Positions 1 to 8,575 of a stretch of DNA of 24,932 bases are shown here, piece by piece. Position 1 is the stretch's first letter. Every line of letters starts with the position of its first letter. The notes beneath the pieces are model-generated. The model ran no database searches and was not told the origin of the DNA. It saw nothing but the letters and a program-made list of their open reading frames with translations. This DNA is from a virus. Location of the stretch: positions 1 to 24,932 of IMG/VR virus record IMGVR_UViG_3300017732_000061; one strand, 5' to 3'. A program made the translations under genes and the position numbers.

Positions 1-1654
1 AACTTTTTAAAGCTAAATAAACTAAATTTTTAGAAACACCGTTTGTGTGGTGAGTATCTTTTTGTTTAGTAATATGATGTACATAAGTCCATATATGATC
101 AAAATGTTGACCTACCATATTAATAAACAGTTTATACTGGTCATTATTAGGATTATCTGATATATGTCTGGGTATTAAGTTTGTTAAATTATGTGGGTTT
201 TGTCTATCAAATAAAGAAGCTGATAATAATTGCCCACCATATAAACTTGCATTTTCTATATCACTTCCTAACCAATCTTTTGCTGCTGATGATGTTATGT
301 GTGCTAGTGTATATGGTGATATAGTATTTGTTTTAGGCCAAGAATAGGCGCCTGATTCAAAATATAAAAAACGTTCATATCCATCAAATCCCTTAATTAA
401 GTTTGTTTTCTTATTACTTACAACCTTTTTATTAGATAAAACAGCGGCACTAGCAGAAGTAGGGCCTATAATTAAATTTATATCTTTTATTTGATTATCA
501 TATAATTCTATTAAACTTAATTTATATTTAAAATTTCTTAACCTCTCAGTAGCACTACCAAAATGTATAAAATTTTCAAAATGGTAAGGTACTTCTAAAG
601 AAGATGTATCTTGTGATCTAATATAATCATATTGTATGTTAGGTACTTCACTATTTTCTAGTTGTTGTAATAAATGCTGGTATGAGGATGTTAAAGAATA
701 TTCTAGGGCACTATCAAAACTTTTAAATTGTGAAGGTACACTGTTTAATAATCTAGTATCTATATTATAGTTGGGGCCTTGTAGTTGTACACTTGTATCT
801 CTAGGAAGAGGTTCCCCTAAATCTACATCCATAGAAATAGGATCTGTTATTTCTAGAGCTATTCTAAATTTATCCCCTACAGATAATTCTGGGTCTAGAG
901 GTTCAAATAACTTTATTAATGCTTCAGATCGAATATTACTAACTGCTAAGTTTATAGCTAATTCGTTTTTATTTCTATCGAAGTTTAATACAAAATCTTT
1001 ATAGAATACTGCATCTTCTAACCTACTAACAAGTATATTTAATTGTGTTTTTACAGTATCATCATCATTATAAGCTATTTTTAATTCTCTTCTTGAAGGA
1101 GATATTTCTTTAATACTAAAAATCCTATTAAAACTATTAAGGATTTGTTTCTTATGAATATTTAAAATTAATTTATATTGTCCAGAAGTATAATTTAAAT
1201 CATTTAAAACTTCTACAGGATTAACTATTATATTACTTGTCTTACCATATGAATCTGGGTTAGTAGGGATTTGATAATCTTGGAAGTCATTTATAGATTG
1301 TAGTAGTTGACCTTTAAGGTTATAAATATGTGCTTCTACATAATCTTCTTCTGATCCAAATTTTCTTCCTATTACCCTATTAGCTGTGTCTCCTAAAAGA
1401 TTAGATTCTATTCTTTCTATAGTATCATATTCACCTCTAGATATAGCTCCTGATCCTCCTTGTGAAAGTAACTCAGCATTTTTTGAATTTTGTTTAATAA
1501 TATTTTTAGCTACTTCAATAGGATCAGCTGTTTTAGGGATATTGATTTTACCAGTATTTATCTGTTCTACAATTTTATTTATATCTTTTGTAGATGGTTG
1601 ATTGGTTTTTATCCTTTTACCTTTTTGTGATATTTTATTCTTAAATGACTTCAT
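1..1654 (-). CDS. Large phage virion/baseplate-associated protein (partial, C-terminus beyond the window)
   Basis: I translated this by hand. The minus-strand frame opens at an ATG at 1654 (MKSFKNKISQKGKRIK) and stays open to base 1, giving 551 visible residues with no stop, so the C-terminus lies outside the window. The N-terminus is basic and low in complexity. The middle is beta-rich. The last visible part contains GYERFLYFESGAYSWPKT, then NDQYKLFINMVGQHFDHIW, a pattern I recall from large structural proteins of environmental T4-like phages encoded next to baseplate genes. It starts four bases after the stop of the coiled-coil protein gene (1658-2764) and is the last visible gene of the baseplate block, so a tail or baseplate role is likely. 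That role rests on position and recalled resemblance; no catalytic motif was seen. Confidence 0.8.
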   Translation of the reverse strand, partial: MKSFKNKISQKGKRIKTNQPSTKDINKIVEQINTGKINIPKTADPIEVAKNIIKQNSKNAELLSQGGSGAISRGEYDTIERIESNLLGDTANRVIGRKFGSEEDYVEAHIYNLKGQLLQSINDFQDYQIPTNPDSYGKTSNIIVNPVEVLNDLNYTSGQYKLILNIHKKQILNSFNRIFSIKEISPSRRELKIAYNDDDTVKTQLNILVSRLEDAVFYKDFVLNFDRNKNELAINLAVSNIRSEALIKLFEPLDPELSVGDKFRIALEITDPISMDVDLGEPLPRDTSVQLQGPNYNIDTRLLNSVPSQFKSFDSALEYSLTSSYQHLLQQLENSEVPNIQYDYIRSQDTSSLEVPYHFENFIHFGSATERLRNFKYKLSLIELYDNQIKDINLIIGPTSASAAVLSNKKVVSNKKTNLIKGFDGYERFLYFESGAYSWPKTNTISPYTLAHITSSAAKDWLGSDIENASLYGGQLLSASLFDRQNPHNLTNLIPRHISDNPNNDQYKLFINMVGQHFDHIWTYVHHITKQKDTHHTNGVSKNLVYLALKS

Positions 1655-1657
1655 TTA

Positions 1658-2764
1658 TTATGAAAATCTTACGTTTCGTTCTTTATAATATGTTCCTACT
1701 ATATCTTCTAGATCGCCTTTTCCTTTTTCCCACCCATTAAATTGTTGAGTATTAGATCTTTGAGATGCAAAATCTCCTTCTGATAGATTATCATATAATT
1801 CTGATAGTCCTTCAATAGATATTTCATCTCCACTTTCTATTCTTTGATAAATTATTTTATAAGCTGCTAATTTTCTTCTTGCATCATTTAATTCTTCTCT
1901 TGCTTCTTCTCTTAATCCCCTTGAACGATCTTTTTCTGGACCATCTGGAAGAGTATTTAAATCATTACTGTATTTAAAGAACTGGTTTTCCATATTTCTT
2001 TCTAAATCCCAAGCTTGTGTTATTTCATTTTCTAATTGTACTTTGTATTCTTTTACACTATTATATAAGTCTGGATTTGCTCTAAAATCGGAAGGATCCA
2101 ACATTACAGCTATTGATTTAGGTCTTAAAGGCAAACCTCCTCCTAAATCTTCTTTATCAAAAGAAGGACCATTATCAATTTGATTAATAATATCTCTTGG
2201 TACTGCTTTAACTATATTCATTTCATAGTCGTCATCATCTTCTTTAAAACCTAAAGCTAATTTTAAAGCTGCATAAACACTACCTGGTCTACCCCCTACT
2301 ATAGGGCGTTTTTTACCTTTATCCATATAGAAATAAGAGCCTCCTTTATCTATAGATATAATTGTTCCATTTTTGTAGAATGGATGCTCTTCTGGATTTT
2401 CTAACTCATCAATTCTTTCTTGTAGTTCATCTATTTGATCTTCTAATTTTTCAATTTCAACATCTTTTTGAGCAAATATATTTAAATATTCTCCGCTTTT
2501 TTCTAATATAGCACGATGTGATTTTTCTTCACCTTCATCAGGTATATCAAAAAACAATTCATCATAATCTTTAAAAAAATTATCAATATTTTTTTTAGGA
2601 TCAGATTTATTAATTTCTGAAAAGCTTAAGTCTAAATTATTTCTAAAACCATCTGAACCATATAGTTTTTTTTCAATAATAATATTTTGATTATTATTAG
2701 GTGTTAAAACTTTAGGTAAGTTTTCAGGAATTTGAATTTTTTCTGTATTATATATGTCTGCCAT
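1658..2764 (-). CDS. Coiled-coil phage structural protein, probably baseplate-associated
   Basis: This is a 368-residue acidic protein of unrecognised family. A clear coiled coil lies near residues 98-125 (VEIEKLEDQIDELQERIDEL). It is followed by a short beta-rich segment (NGTIISIDKGGSYFYMDKGK) that may be a small OB or SH3-like fold, and then by a Pro-containing region. A second charged helical region, residues 235-330, contains REEAREELNDARRKLAAYK. The start ATG overlaps the upstream stop by one base (TAATG arrangement), which suggests translational coupling to the DNRLRE-like protein. It sits between that gene and the large virion protein, so a wedge or tail accessory role is inferred from context only. 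No enzyme motif is visible. Confidence 0.8.
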   Translation of the reverse strand: MADIYNTEKIQIPENLPKVLTPNNNQNIIIEKKLYGSDGFRNNLDLSFSEINKSDPKKNIDNFFKDYDELFFDIPDEGEEKSHRAILEKSGEYLNIFAQKDVEIEKLEDQIDELQERIDELENPEEHPFYKNGTIISIDKGGSYFYMDKGKKRPIVGGRPGSVYAALKLALGFKEDDDDYEMNIVKAVPRDIINQIDNGPSFDKEDLGGGLPLRPKSIAVMLDPSDFRANPDLYNSVKEYKVQLENEITQAWDLERNMENQFFKYSNDLNTLPDGPEKDRSRGLREEAREELNDARRKLAAYKIIYQRIESGDEISIEGLSELYDNLSEGDFASQRSNTQQFNGWEKGKGDLEDIVGTYYKERNVRFS

Positions 2765-4347
2765 TATCTAACTACTTTAAATGAATAATCTTCATCATAT
2801 ATATTAATTCCATCATTATTATCTACTCTAAATTGTAACTTATAATAACGTTCTGGTTGTAAACCTTCCATAAATAAATCAAAAAACATACCATCACTAT
2901 CTGCACTTATTTTTGTAAATTTAGTATCAAAAGGAATTATTACCTCATCTGTTTCTGCGTCTCTAACACTGTAGTAACTTGTTTCGGGTAAATATTGTAT
3001 GTTTAAATAATTTGAACTTGTTACAAAAGTCCTGTCTGGGTATCTTTTTCTTGTTGTTAATCTAAAACGATGTTTTGATTTTCTTTGAAATTCAGATTTA
3101 TTATCATATAAAGATAAAAATATATCTCCACTATTTAATACAGTACCTCCACTTGTAGAATATACTGCGTCTTGCCATTTAAATGTTAGTTTTGGTGGAT
3201 AAATTGTATGAGTGTCTGTTGAAAAATATTGCATTTCACCCGTACTACTTGATGTATCTGTTTCTACAGAATCAGGTTGTTTAATTATAAATCCATGGTT
3301 TTCTATACCATTAGGATAAGTAGTTCCTGCAAATAAACTTGCTGAGAATTTTTGAATTATGTCTGTTACATTAAAACTAGTATCTAATTTATCCCCATTT
3401 TTAAATTGTTGGGTTGCTTGATATCCTACTCCTTTGTACCAAACCCCTCCTCCTTCTGTTATACCACTTGCTATTATTGAACCTGATGTTCCACTATTAA
3501 AAGGTGTTGTTGTTGTGCTTGTTGCTCCTTGTACTGAAAAATTTCCTATAGAAGAAGTAAATACAGCTTGGTTATTTCCTGCTACGGAACTTGTTGTTAC
3601 AGTTACGTTAGTTCCTAAAGATGATCCAGATAAAATTAATGTATTAGTTGATTCGTTAAATGAAGCTGTTACATTATTTAAAGATGAAGATAAATTTATA
3701 ACGTTTGCTAAATTATTTCCAAATGCTGTTATTGATGAACTTATTTCTACAAAAAATTCTGAGTCATTGTTATCAAATAATGAGGCAGATATAACAGGTA
3801 CATAATCTACACCATTAATAGTTAATTCCATTTGCGATCCTAAGGGTAATGTATTTATATTAATAGATGAAGAACCAAAAGTTAATCCTGTTGTTATTAC
3901 TGAACCTGTTAGCCATTGTGTTTTTGTTATATCATTATCTCTAAAAATCCAAGAACACCCATTTGAACTTGTTGGTAGATTTGAAAATCTTCCTGAGCCT
4001 TCATGCCATGATTGTGATATAGCATATGCCTCCAAATTTATAACATTTGCTAAATTTTTATGTTGTGCTGTGAATAATTCTAAAGATACATTAACAAAAT
4101 TATTTAAAGCAGTAGTATTACTTACACTAAAAAAAGCAGGTCCATTTGCCATTTTATCTGTGATTATCTCTTTAATTTCTTCACTTTTGAATTGTATAAG
4201 TACTCTTGAAGGATAATATCTTTGATCAGAATTACCTTTTTCTTTTACAATTTCTAAAATTTCATCCCCACCTGTATTTAGTTTTTTTCTATCAGGGTGA
4301 CTATAAATTGTAGCGTCTTTTTCAGGAAATATAGAATAGTATGCCAT
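2764..4347 (-). CDS. DNRLRE-like beta-sandwich tail/baseplate structural protein with a Ser/Thr-rich insert
   Basis: This 527-residue, beta-rich protein starts MAYYSIFPEKDATIYSHPDR. The pattern DATIYS, then NTGGDEILEIV, then SRVLIQF, then ISQSWHEGSGRF resembles DNRLRE-type carbohydrate-binding or adhesive beta-sandwich domains, with the domain apparently resuming at GGGVWYKGVGYQ and FNVTDIIQKF. Between these halves, about residues 150-295 form a Ser/Thr/Asn-rich segment with LTINGVDYVPVIS and further beta-strand repeats, which looks like an inserted domain. The C-terminal part (residues 400-527) contains YYKLQFRVDNNDGINIYDE and may be another beta domain. The gene ends one base into the next gene and follows gp6 with a one-base gap, so it belongs to the baseplate operon. 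A receptor-binding or baseplate-periphery role is inferred; the fold assignment is by motif only. Confidence 0.82.
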   Translation of the reverse strand: MAYYSIFPEKDATIYSHPDRKKLNTGGDEILEIVKEKGNSDQRYYPSRVLIQFKSEEIKEIITDKMANGPAFFSVSNTTALNNFVNVSLELFTAQHKNLANVINLEAYAISQSWHEGSGRFSNLPTSSNGCSWIFRDNDITKTQWLTGSVITTGLTFGSSSININTLPLGSQMELTINGVDYVPVISASLFDNNDSEFFVEISSSITAFGNNLANVINLSSSLNNVTASFNESTNTLILSGSSLGTNVTVTTSSVAGNNQAVFTSSIGNFSVQGATSTTTTPFNSGTSGSIIASGITEGGGVWYKGVGYQATQQFKNGDKLDTSFNVTDIIQKFSASLFAGTTYPNGIENHGFIIKQPDSVETDTSSSTGEMQYFSTDTHTIYPPKLTFKWQDAVYSTSGGTVLNSGDIFLSLYDNKSEFQRKSKHRFRLTTRKRYPDRTFVTSSNYLNIQYLPETSYYSVRDAETDEVIIPFDTKFTKISADSDGMFFDLFMEGLQPERYYKLQFRVDNNDGINIYDEDYSFKVVR

Positions 4348-4348
4348 T

Positions 4349-6241
4349 TTAGTATGTTATTACTCGTCCTTTAATATCAATATCTGGATATTTTATTTCA
4401 AATATACTAGGATCTAATGAAGGGTAAATAACACCACTTCTTGTAGCACCTATTATATCATATTTAAATTTTGAATATCCTTTATCTTCACTACTTATAT
4501 TATTTACTTCAAATTTTTGTACTGAGATTACTCCCTTTACATTACTAATAAGATTCATTGCTTCATTTATTATAAGTGGTTGGTTAATTTGCCATTTATC
4601 TATATCAAAATATTCTTTTAACTCTGATATACACTCTAATAAAACTTCTTGGTTATTATATGATTTAAATGTTGTAATTTCAAAATCAATCCCAATATTA
4701 ATAATATATCCATCTTTAATATTAACAGCATCTGTTAGCATTCTATGATGTTCTAAGTAAGTTGATAAATTTGTTTTTGTTGCTGTGTTTAAATTTTTTA
4801 AATTTTGGTTACCATCATATCCTAAAACATGTAAATTTAATGCTAAAGGATTAGGTATTCTATTAGCCTCTGAGGTATATGGTGTTAATTGATCATCTTG
4901 AGTTATATATGCTTTTGCTATTTTACCAAAACGAGAAGGCATAGAATATGTTCTTACAATGTAATCTTCCTTAGTTACTGTTCTTTGCTGAGCTGAAAAA
5001 GCAGCCATTGTATTCATTCTAACTTCTTCATTTGAGTCACCACTACCACCCCCAGTTGAAGCTTCTGGGTTAGTCACAACGATTGATTCTCTAATAAAAT
5101 TAGCTGTTCCTAATACTAAATTAGGTTTTTGAGTTAAATTTAAAGTTTCATTTGCTGTTATTGTATTAGCGGGGACGTTTGATGCTATACCACCTCCTAC
5201 TAAATAATTAACTGTTAAAGTTGTATTTGAAGGTGCTTCTCCGTATGTTTGGGTATATAAAAAATTAGAAGGATCAAAAGCTAAATTTAACTTACTACTT
5301 CCGTCTTTAAGGCCTAATCCTATATTATCAGGGTTAGGGATAATTTGTTCATCATCTTTATCTGAAGTACCAGCACCAAAAGATATTTGTAAAGTTCCAT
5401 CTGATAAAAATCTAGATATAAATCTTTTTGAAGCTTTTTTTAGTTTTAATAAATATGGTGTTTGGTTATTATATTGATATAAATCAGGATCGTTTGAAGC
5501 TATGTTTTCTATATCATCAAATACAGTATCCTGAGCTAAGTAAGGGACTTCAGTCCATATATTACCATCTGAATCTATTATATTTTCTATTCCTATAATT
5601 TGGTTGTCTCTTAAATCTATATTTAGATATTTTTCTGAAATTCCTACAGAAAAATTTTGAGATTTAGGTTGAGCTTGAATTGCTTTTGATCTTTTTTTTA
5701 GTAAATAATATTGAGGATTATTATTATTATCTAATTGATATACGCTAACTTCAGTAGGATCTATAGAAGAAGACATTGCAAAATCAACTCTTTCTTCTAA
5801 TCTAAATACAGGACCTTCTGTTGATTTAAAAGTAGATCCAGGATTTATTTTTAAAGTATAATCATAATCTGGTTGATAAGTTCCATTAGCTAATTTAGAG
5901 GGTAATAATTGAAATATATCTAAATTTGTAGCTGAAGTAGTAGTTACTTTGGGTTTATATCCTAAAGCATAAGCTAAATTATATAAATTTTCTTTTTCTT
6001 GTGCTAATGTTAAAAAAGTTTCTTGTAATTGTGTGTCAGTATAAAAGGATAAAACATCACCAACGTAGGCTGCCATTTCTAAAAACATCATACCTGGTGA
6101 TCCCTCACTAAAGTCATTAAATGTATTTGGATAATAAACTTTTGTAAATTCTATTAACTGTTGTTTAAAAGTGTTAAAATCTTTATTTAGATATCTAACA
6201 TCTTTATCCTGGTTTTTATTTGATGTTTTTGTATAAGCCAT
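4349..6241 (-). CDS. gp6: Baseplate wedge subunit, T4 gp6 / baseplate J-like
   Basis: This 630-residue protein belongs to the gp6/gpJ baseplate wedge family, which forms the ring that ties the wedges together and changes shape when a contractile tail fires. The N-terminus is diagnostic: LNKDFNTFKQQLIEF, YYPNTFNDFSEGSPGMM and FLEMAAYVGDVLSFY match the conserved start of gp6-like proteins, and LYNLAYALGYKP follows. The middle carries NEEVRMNTMAAFSAQQRTVT followed by KEDYIVR, the central motif shared by baseplate J-like proteins. The C-terminal part has VLLECISELKEYFDIDKW and an INEAMNLISNVKGVISVQ stretch, also typical. T4 gp6 is of similar length (about 660 residues). The start ATG overlaps the gp25 stop by one base, keeping the usual 25-then-6 gene order. 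Confidence 0.95.
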   Translation of the reverse strand: MAYTKTSNKNQDKDVRYLNKDFNTFKQQLIEFTKVYYPNTFNDFSEGSPGMMFLEMAAYVGDVLSFYTDTQLQETFLTLAQEKENLYNLAYALGYKPKVTTTSATNLDIFQLLPSKLANGTYQPDYDYTLKINPGSTFKSTEGPVFRLEERVDFAMSSSIDPTEVSVYQLDNNNNPQYYLLKKRSKAIQAQPKSQNFSVGISEKYLNIDLRDNQIIGIENIIDSDGNIWTEVPYLAQDTVFDDIENIASNDPDLYQYNNQTPYLLKLKKASKRFISRFLSDGTLQISFGAGTSDKDDEQIIPNPDNIGLGLKDGSSKLNLAFDPSNFLYTQTYGEAPSNTTLTVNYLVGGGIASNVPANTITANETLNLTQKPNLVLGTANFIRESIVVTNPEASTGGGSGDSNEEVRMNTMAAFSAQQRTVTKEDYIVRTYSMPSRFGKIAKAYITQDDQLTPYTSEANRIPNPLALNLHVLGYDGNQNLKNLNTATKTNLSTYLEHHRMLTDAVNIKDGYIINIGIDFEITTFKSYNNQEVLLECISELKEYFDIDKWQINQPLIINEAMNLISNVKGVISVQKFEVNNISSEDKGYSKFKYDIIGATRSGVIYPSLDPSIFEIKYPDIDIKGRVITY

Positions 6242-6657
6242 TATCTAAAATTAAGTTGTATTGAATCTTCAGTATTATCTATTAAAAATTTATAAGTCAA
6301 TCTTATATATAAAGTATGTTCATCAGGAACAACTTGTAATACTAAATTAGTTATTTCTATTTCAGGTACATAAAAGGCAGTTTGGTCTTTAATTCTTGTC
6401 TCTAATTCATCTTCGTTTATTTGATTTTCAAATAATTTTCTTTTTAAACCAACTCCAAAATTAGGTTCATATACTCTCTCACCTGGTTCTGTTAATAATA
6501 CATTTATTAAATTTGATTTAACTTGTTCCTGTGTTGTATATGAAGAACGAAAAACAGCAGAAGCATTAAAAGGAAATATAACACCTACTGCTCTACTGTC
6601 TTGTAAATCAATAGGGTTTATATTTATTTCTTCTCCTATGTTTTGTGTTACTGCCAT
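6241..6657 (-). CDS. gp25: Baseplate wedge subunit gp25 (GPW/gp25 family)
   Basis: This 138-residue protein has the length and core motif of the GPW/gp25 family, structural baseplate wedge proteins that were historically called lysozyme-like. The family signature is visible at about residues 45-75: IN-VLLTEPGERVYEPNFGVG followed by LKRKLFE. The C-terminal half (ITNLVLQVVPDEHTLYIRLT) forms the beta strands typical of the family. In contractile tails gp25 contacts gp6 and the sheath initiation site. The gene lies directly before gp6 and shares a one-base overlap with it, and it follows a small helical protein by three bases. The start at 6657 has no Shine-Dalgarno sequence, in common with the rest of the window. 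Confidence 0.95.
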   Translation of the reverse strand: MAVTQNIGEEININPIDLQDSRAVGVIFPFNASAVFRSSYTTQEQVKSNLINVLLTEPGERVYEPNFGVGLKRKLFENQINEDELETRIKDQTAFYVPEIEITNLVLQVVPDEHTLYIRLTYKFLIDNTEDSIQLNFR

Positions 6658-6660
6658 TTA

Positions 6661-7092
6661 TTATAATCCTTTTTTCTTATCTATTGCTTTCATTAATGAA
6701 CTATAATCTCTTGTAACAGCACTTGCTACTTCAGCGGGCATACCTGCTGTATCCATTGGTAATGGGGCTCCTGATGAAAATGGCTCTGATAGACTTACAG
6801 GAGCCATAGCTGATTGTGTGTTTGTATCACCTGCTGCTGTTTCATTTAAAAGATCATTTAGGGTACTATCTCCAACAAAATTTTGTTTTTTAAATGGCTT
6901 TTTACCCATTATCTTTTCTTTTAAAGAATTTTGTTGTGGAACCTCAACCATTCTTTCCGTGTGTTCTACTATAGATGGTTTAATTTCATCACGTAAATCT
7001 TCTTTAAGTGATTTAATTTCTCTACGTAATGCATAATCGATTTCTTCTCTAACTACTCTTCTAATTAGATTTTCAAATGTTTTTGCTTTCAT
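6661..7092 (-). CDS. Small helical phage protein of unknown function
   Basis: This is a 143-residue protein of unrecognised family. The N-terminal 40 residues form a charged amphipathic helix (ENLIRRVVREEIDYALRREI). Next comes a basic linker (MGKKPFKKQNF), then a flexible Ala/Pro/Ser-rich tail, and last a basic C-terminus (KAIDKKKGL). The start helix, ending in -REE-, resembles those of other small proteins here (131 and 293 residues). It sits between a hydrophobic helical protein and gp25. The 35-base gap in front of it carries a TATATTTATAA element, so it may head the transcript that covers gp25, gp6 and downstream genes. A baseplate or assembly role is inferred from position only. Confidence 0.75.
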   Translation of the reverse strand: MKAKTFENLIRRVVREEIDYALRREIKSLKEDLRDEIKPSIVEHTERMVEVPQQNSLKEKIMGKKPFKKQNFVGDSTLNDLLNETAAGDTNTQSAMAPVSLSEPFSSGAPLPMDTAGMPAEVASAVTRDYSSLMKAIDKKKGL

Positions 7093-7110
7093 GTTATAAA
7101 TTAGTGTTTG

Positions 7111-7121
7111 TTATAAATATA
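7111..7121 (-). promoter_or_regulatory. Candidate phage promoter element TATATTTATAA
   Basis: On the minus strand the gap before the 143-residue gene contains TATATTTATAA, 18 bases from the ATG. The same core recurs in three other intergenic gaps. Read on the plus strand it contains TATAAATA, the T4 late promoter core, but that orientation would face away from the genes. Function and direction are inferred. Confidence 0.4.
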
Positions 7122-7127
7122 AATAAA

Positions 7128-8087
7128 TTAAACTTTATAGCGTCTATAACCAACCATTTCAAATCTTGCATTAAAGATTTTTTCGATTATTTCTTGTTGG
7201 CCTGATAACTGCAAATTAGTTAATATAGAATCATAAAGTTCTGCTAAAGGATCATTGTAATCAAATACATCTTTATCATTTAAGCTACTAAAAGGATCAT
7301 TACCCATAGATATAGGTGTGTTTAAAGAGTATCCAGGATACTCCATACCTTGTAAAAACTCTTCTGGTGTTTGCCCATTTACAGTATTTTGTGTTTGATT
7401 ACCATTTCTCCCAGGATTAGAAACAGCACAATTATTTAAAAATAATAAAAATAAAGTTTCAAGCATTTGAATAAGCATTTTAACTAAATTTAATAATGCT
7501 ACTACTGCTGCTATTCCTTTTAATATTAATGCTAATAGTTCATTTGCTTTATTTCTAGGAAAATCTAAAGCTTTTACAAAAGATTTAGCTATAATTTTTA
7601 ATATTGATATTTTACCCTCAGCAAATGTTGCAGCTTTATCTGCTAGAATTATAGGACCCGAAGGTGCTGTTGCTGGTGGTGGTATTAAACCTACCCCATT
7701 TACTAATATTTTAGCTGCTATTACTATTTTTTGTAATATACTTATTAATATATCTACTGTTGCTATTAATGCTGCTATCTTTGCTATAATAGATAATACT
7801 TTATTTACTAGTGCTTGTAGTTTTTCTAATGCTTTTTGAGATTTTTCTAAAGCCTTTTGAACTTTTTTAGCAAAATTTTTTATTTTTTTATAATTTTTTT
7901 CAGCTTTATTTACGGCAGATTTAGTACATACTTGAGATGTTGAAAACTTATCTTTTAAAGTATCAGGAGTTGGAAGTTTATTTTTATATTTTAAAACAGA
8001 CTTTGCCCCTTCATCCTTTAATTTATTTTTTGCTTTTTCAAGTATAACTTGATTTTTTATTAATAATTTTTGAATTGCTGCTTGCAT
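7128..8087 (-). CDS. Hydrophobic alpha-helical phage protein next to the spike (tail hub/tape-measure-like?)
   Basis: This 319-residue protein is almost entirely helical. Residues 1-95 are Lys-rich with heptad-like repeats (KVQKALEKSQKALEKLQALV). Residues 95-135 and 185-220 are long hydrophobic stretches (IIAKIAALIATVDILISIL; LILKGIAAVVALLNLVKMLI), separated by a Pro-rich loop (VGLIPPPATAPSGP). The C-terminal 80 residues are polar and end FEMVGYRRYKV. No enzyme motif is seen. It lies between the needle-like protein and the gp25 block. Hydrophobic helical proteins near the spike can be tape-measure tips, hub plugs or membrane-inserting factors, but this protein is far shorter than usual tape measures and the family is not recognised. 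Confidence 0.75.
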   Translation of the reverse strand: MQAAIQKLLIKNQVILEKAKNKLKDEGAKSVLKYKNKLPTPDTLKDKFSTSQVCTKSAVNKAEKNYKKIKNFAKKVQKALEKSQKALEKLQALVNKVLSIIAKIAALIATVDILISILQKIVIAAKILVNGVGLIPPPATAPSGPIILADKAATFAEGKISILKIIAKSFVKALDFPRNKANELLALILKGIAAVVALLNLVKMLIQMLETLFLLFLNNCAVSNPGRNGNQTQNTVNGQTPEEFLQGMEYPGYSLNTPISMGNDPFSSLNDKDVFDYNDPLAELYDSILTNLQLSGQQEIIEKIFNARFEMVGYRRYKV

Positions 8088-8094
8088 TATTTAT

Positions 8095-8574
8095 CTATTT
8101 TCCATACATATTATCTGTGGGTAGTTTAACTCTATCACTTTTAAATAAAGGTATATTATTTCGTATATTTGCTATTTGTTGTTTAGTTACTTCAAATATA
8201 GGTACTCCACTAGGTACATTAGGTCCTACAGGAGGAGCTACACAGTAAGGTGGATAAGTGTATTCTAAGGTATATAATAAGTTTTCTAACATTTCTAACA
8301 TATCATTTAGTATCCTTTCTAAATTATCTCCTAAAACAGCATGTTCAGCTGGGGAATTTTTGTCTCCCTCTAACCCTATATGGATTAAATTAGCGTTAAC
8401 TACAAAATTACCTTCATCTCCTGTGTCAAAATGAATATGGTTATTAGCGCTAAAAGCCATGTGTTTATTAGAGTAAACTAATAAAGAATCATTTTTAGCA
8501 TTAAATAATAATCTATCTGAGTTAATTATTACTTGTTTACCTTCATATTCATATGGTTGTATTGGGTTTTCCAT
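8095..8574 (-). CDS. Beta-helical needle-like protein, gp5 C-terminal-like (tail spike tip)
   Basis: This 159-residue protein begins with a run of short alternating strands, residues 10-65 (QVIINSDRLLFNAKNDSLLV, then SNKHMAFSANNHIHFDTGDE). This resembles the triple-stranded beta-helix needle of T4 gp5 and VgrG-type spikes, where similar INS-R--FNAK-DS repeats occur. The second half is helical (LERILNDMLEMLENLLYTL) followed by a Pro/Gly-rich region with YPPYCVAPPVGPNVPSGVP. It is encoded one base after the stop of the gp5-like amidase gene. I infer that in this phage the puncturing needle is a separate polypeptide from the OB-fold spike body, whereas T4 has both in one chain. A domain search would settle this. 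Confidence 0.72.
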   Translation of the reverse strand: MENPIQPYEYEGKQVIINSDRLLFNAKNDSLLVYSNKHMAFSANNHIHFDTGDEGNFVVNANLIHIGLEGDKNSPAEHAVLGDNLERILNDMLEMLENLLYTLEYTYPPYCVAPPVGPNVPSGVPIFEVTKQQIANIRNNIPLFKSDRVKLPTDNMYGK

Positions 8575-8575
8575 A

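Noticed and set aside
771-1601. Plus-strand open frames (771-1004 and 1386-1601)
   Set aside because: They lie inside the minus-strand 1-1654 gene, whose frame is open throughout and whose sequence looks like a real structural protein. The plus-strand products are low-complexity shadows.
3434-3805. Plus-strand frame of 123 codons within the DNRLRE-like gene
   Set aside because: It is a shadow of the Ser/Thr-rich coding region; the product is Val/Leu-rich without recognisable features and all neighbours are on the minus strand.
7112-7120. T4 late promoter TATAAATA read on the plus strand
   Set aside because: All genes are on the minus strand, and a rightward promoter here would run antisense to the 319-residue gene. 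I keep the element as a minus-strand candidate with orientation unresolved.
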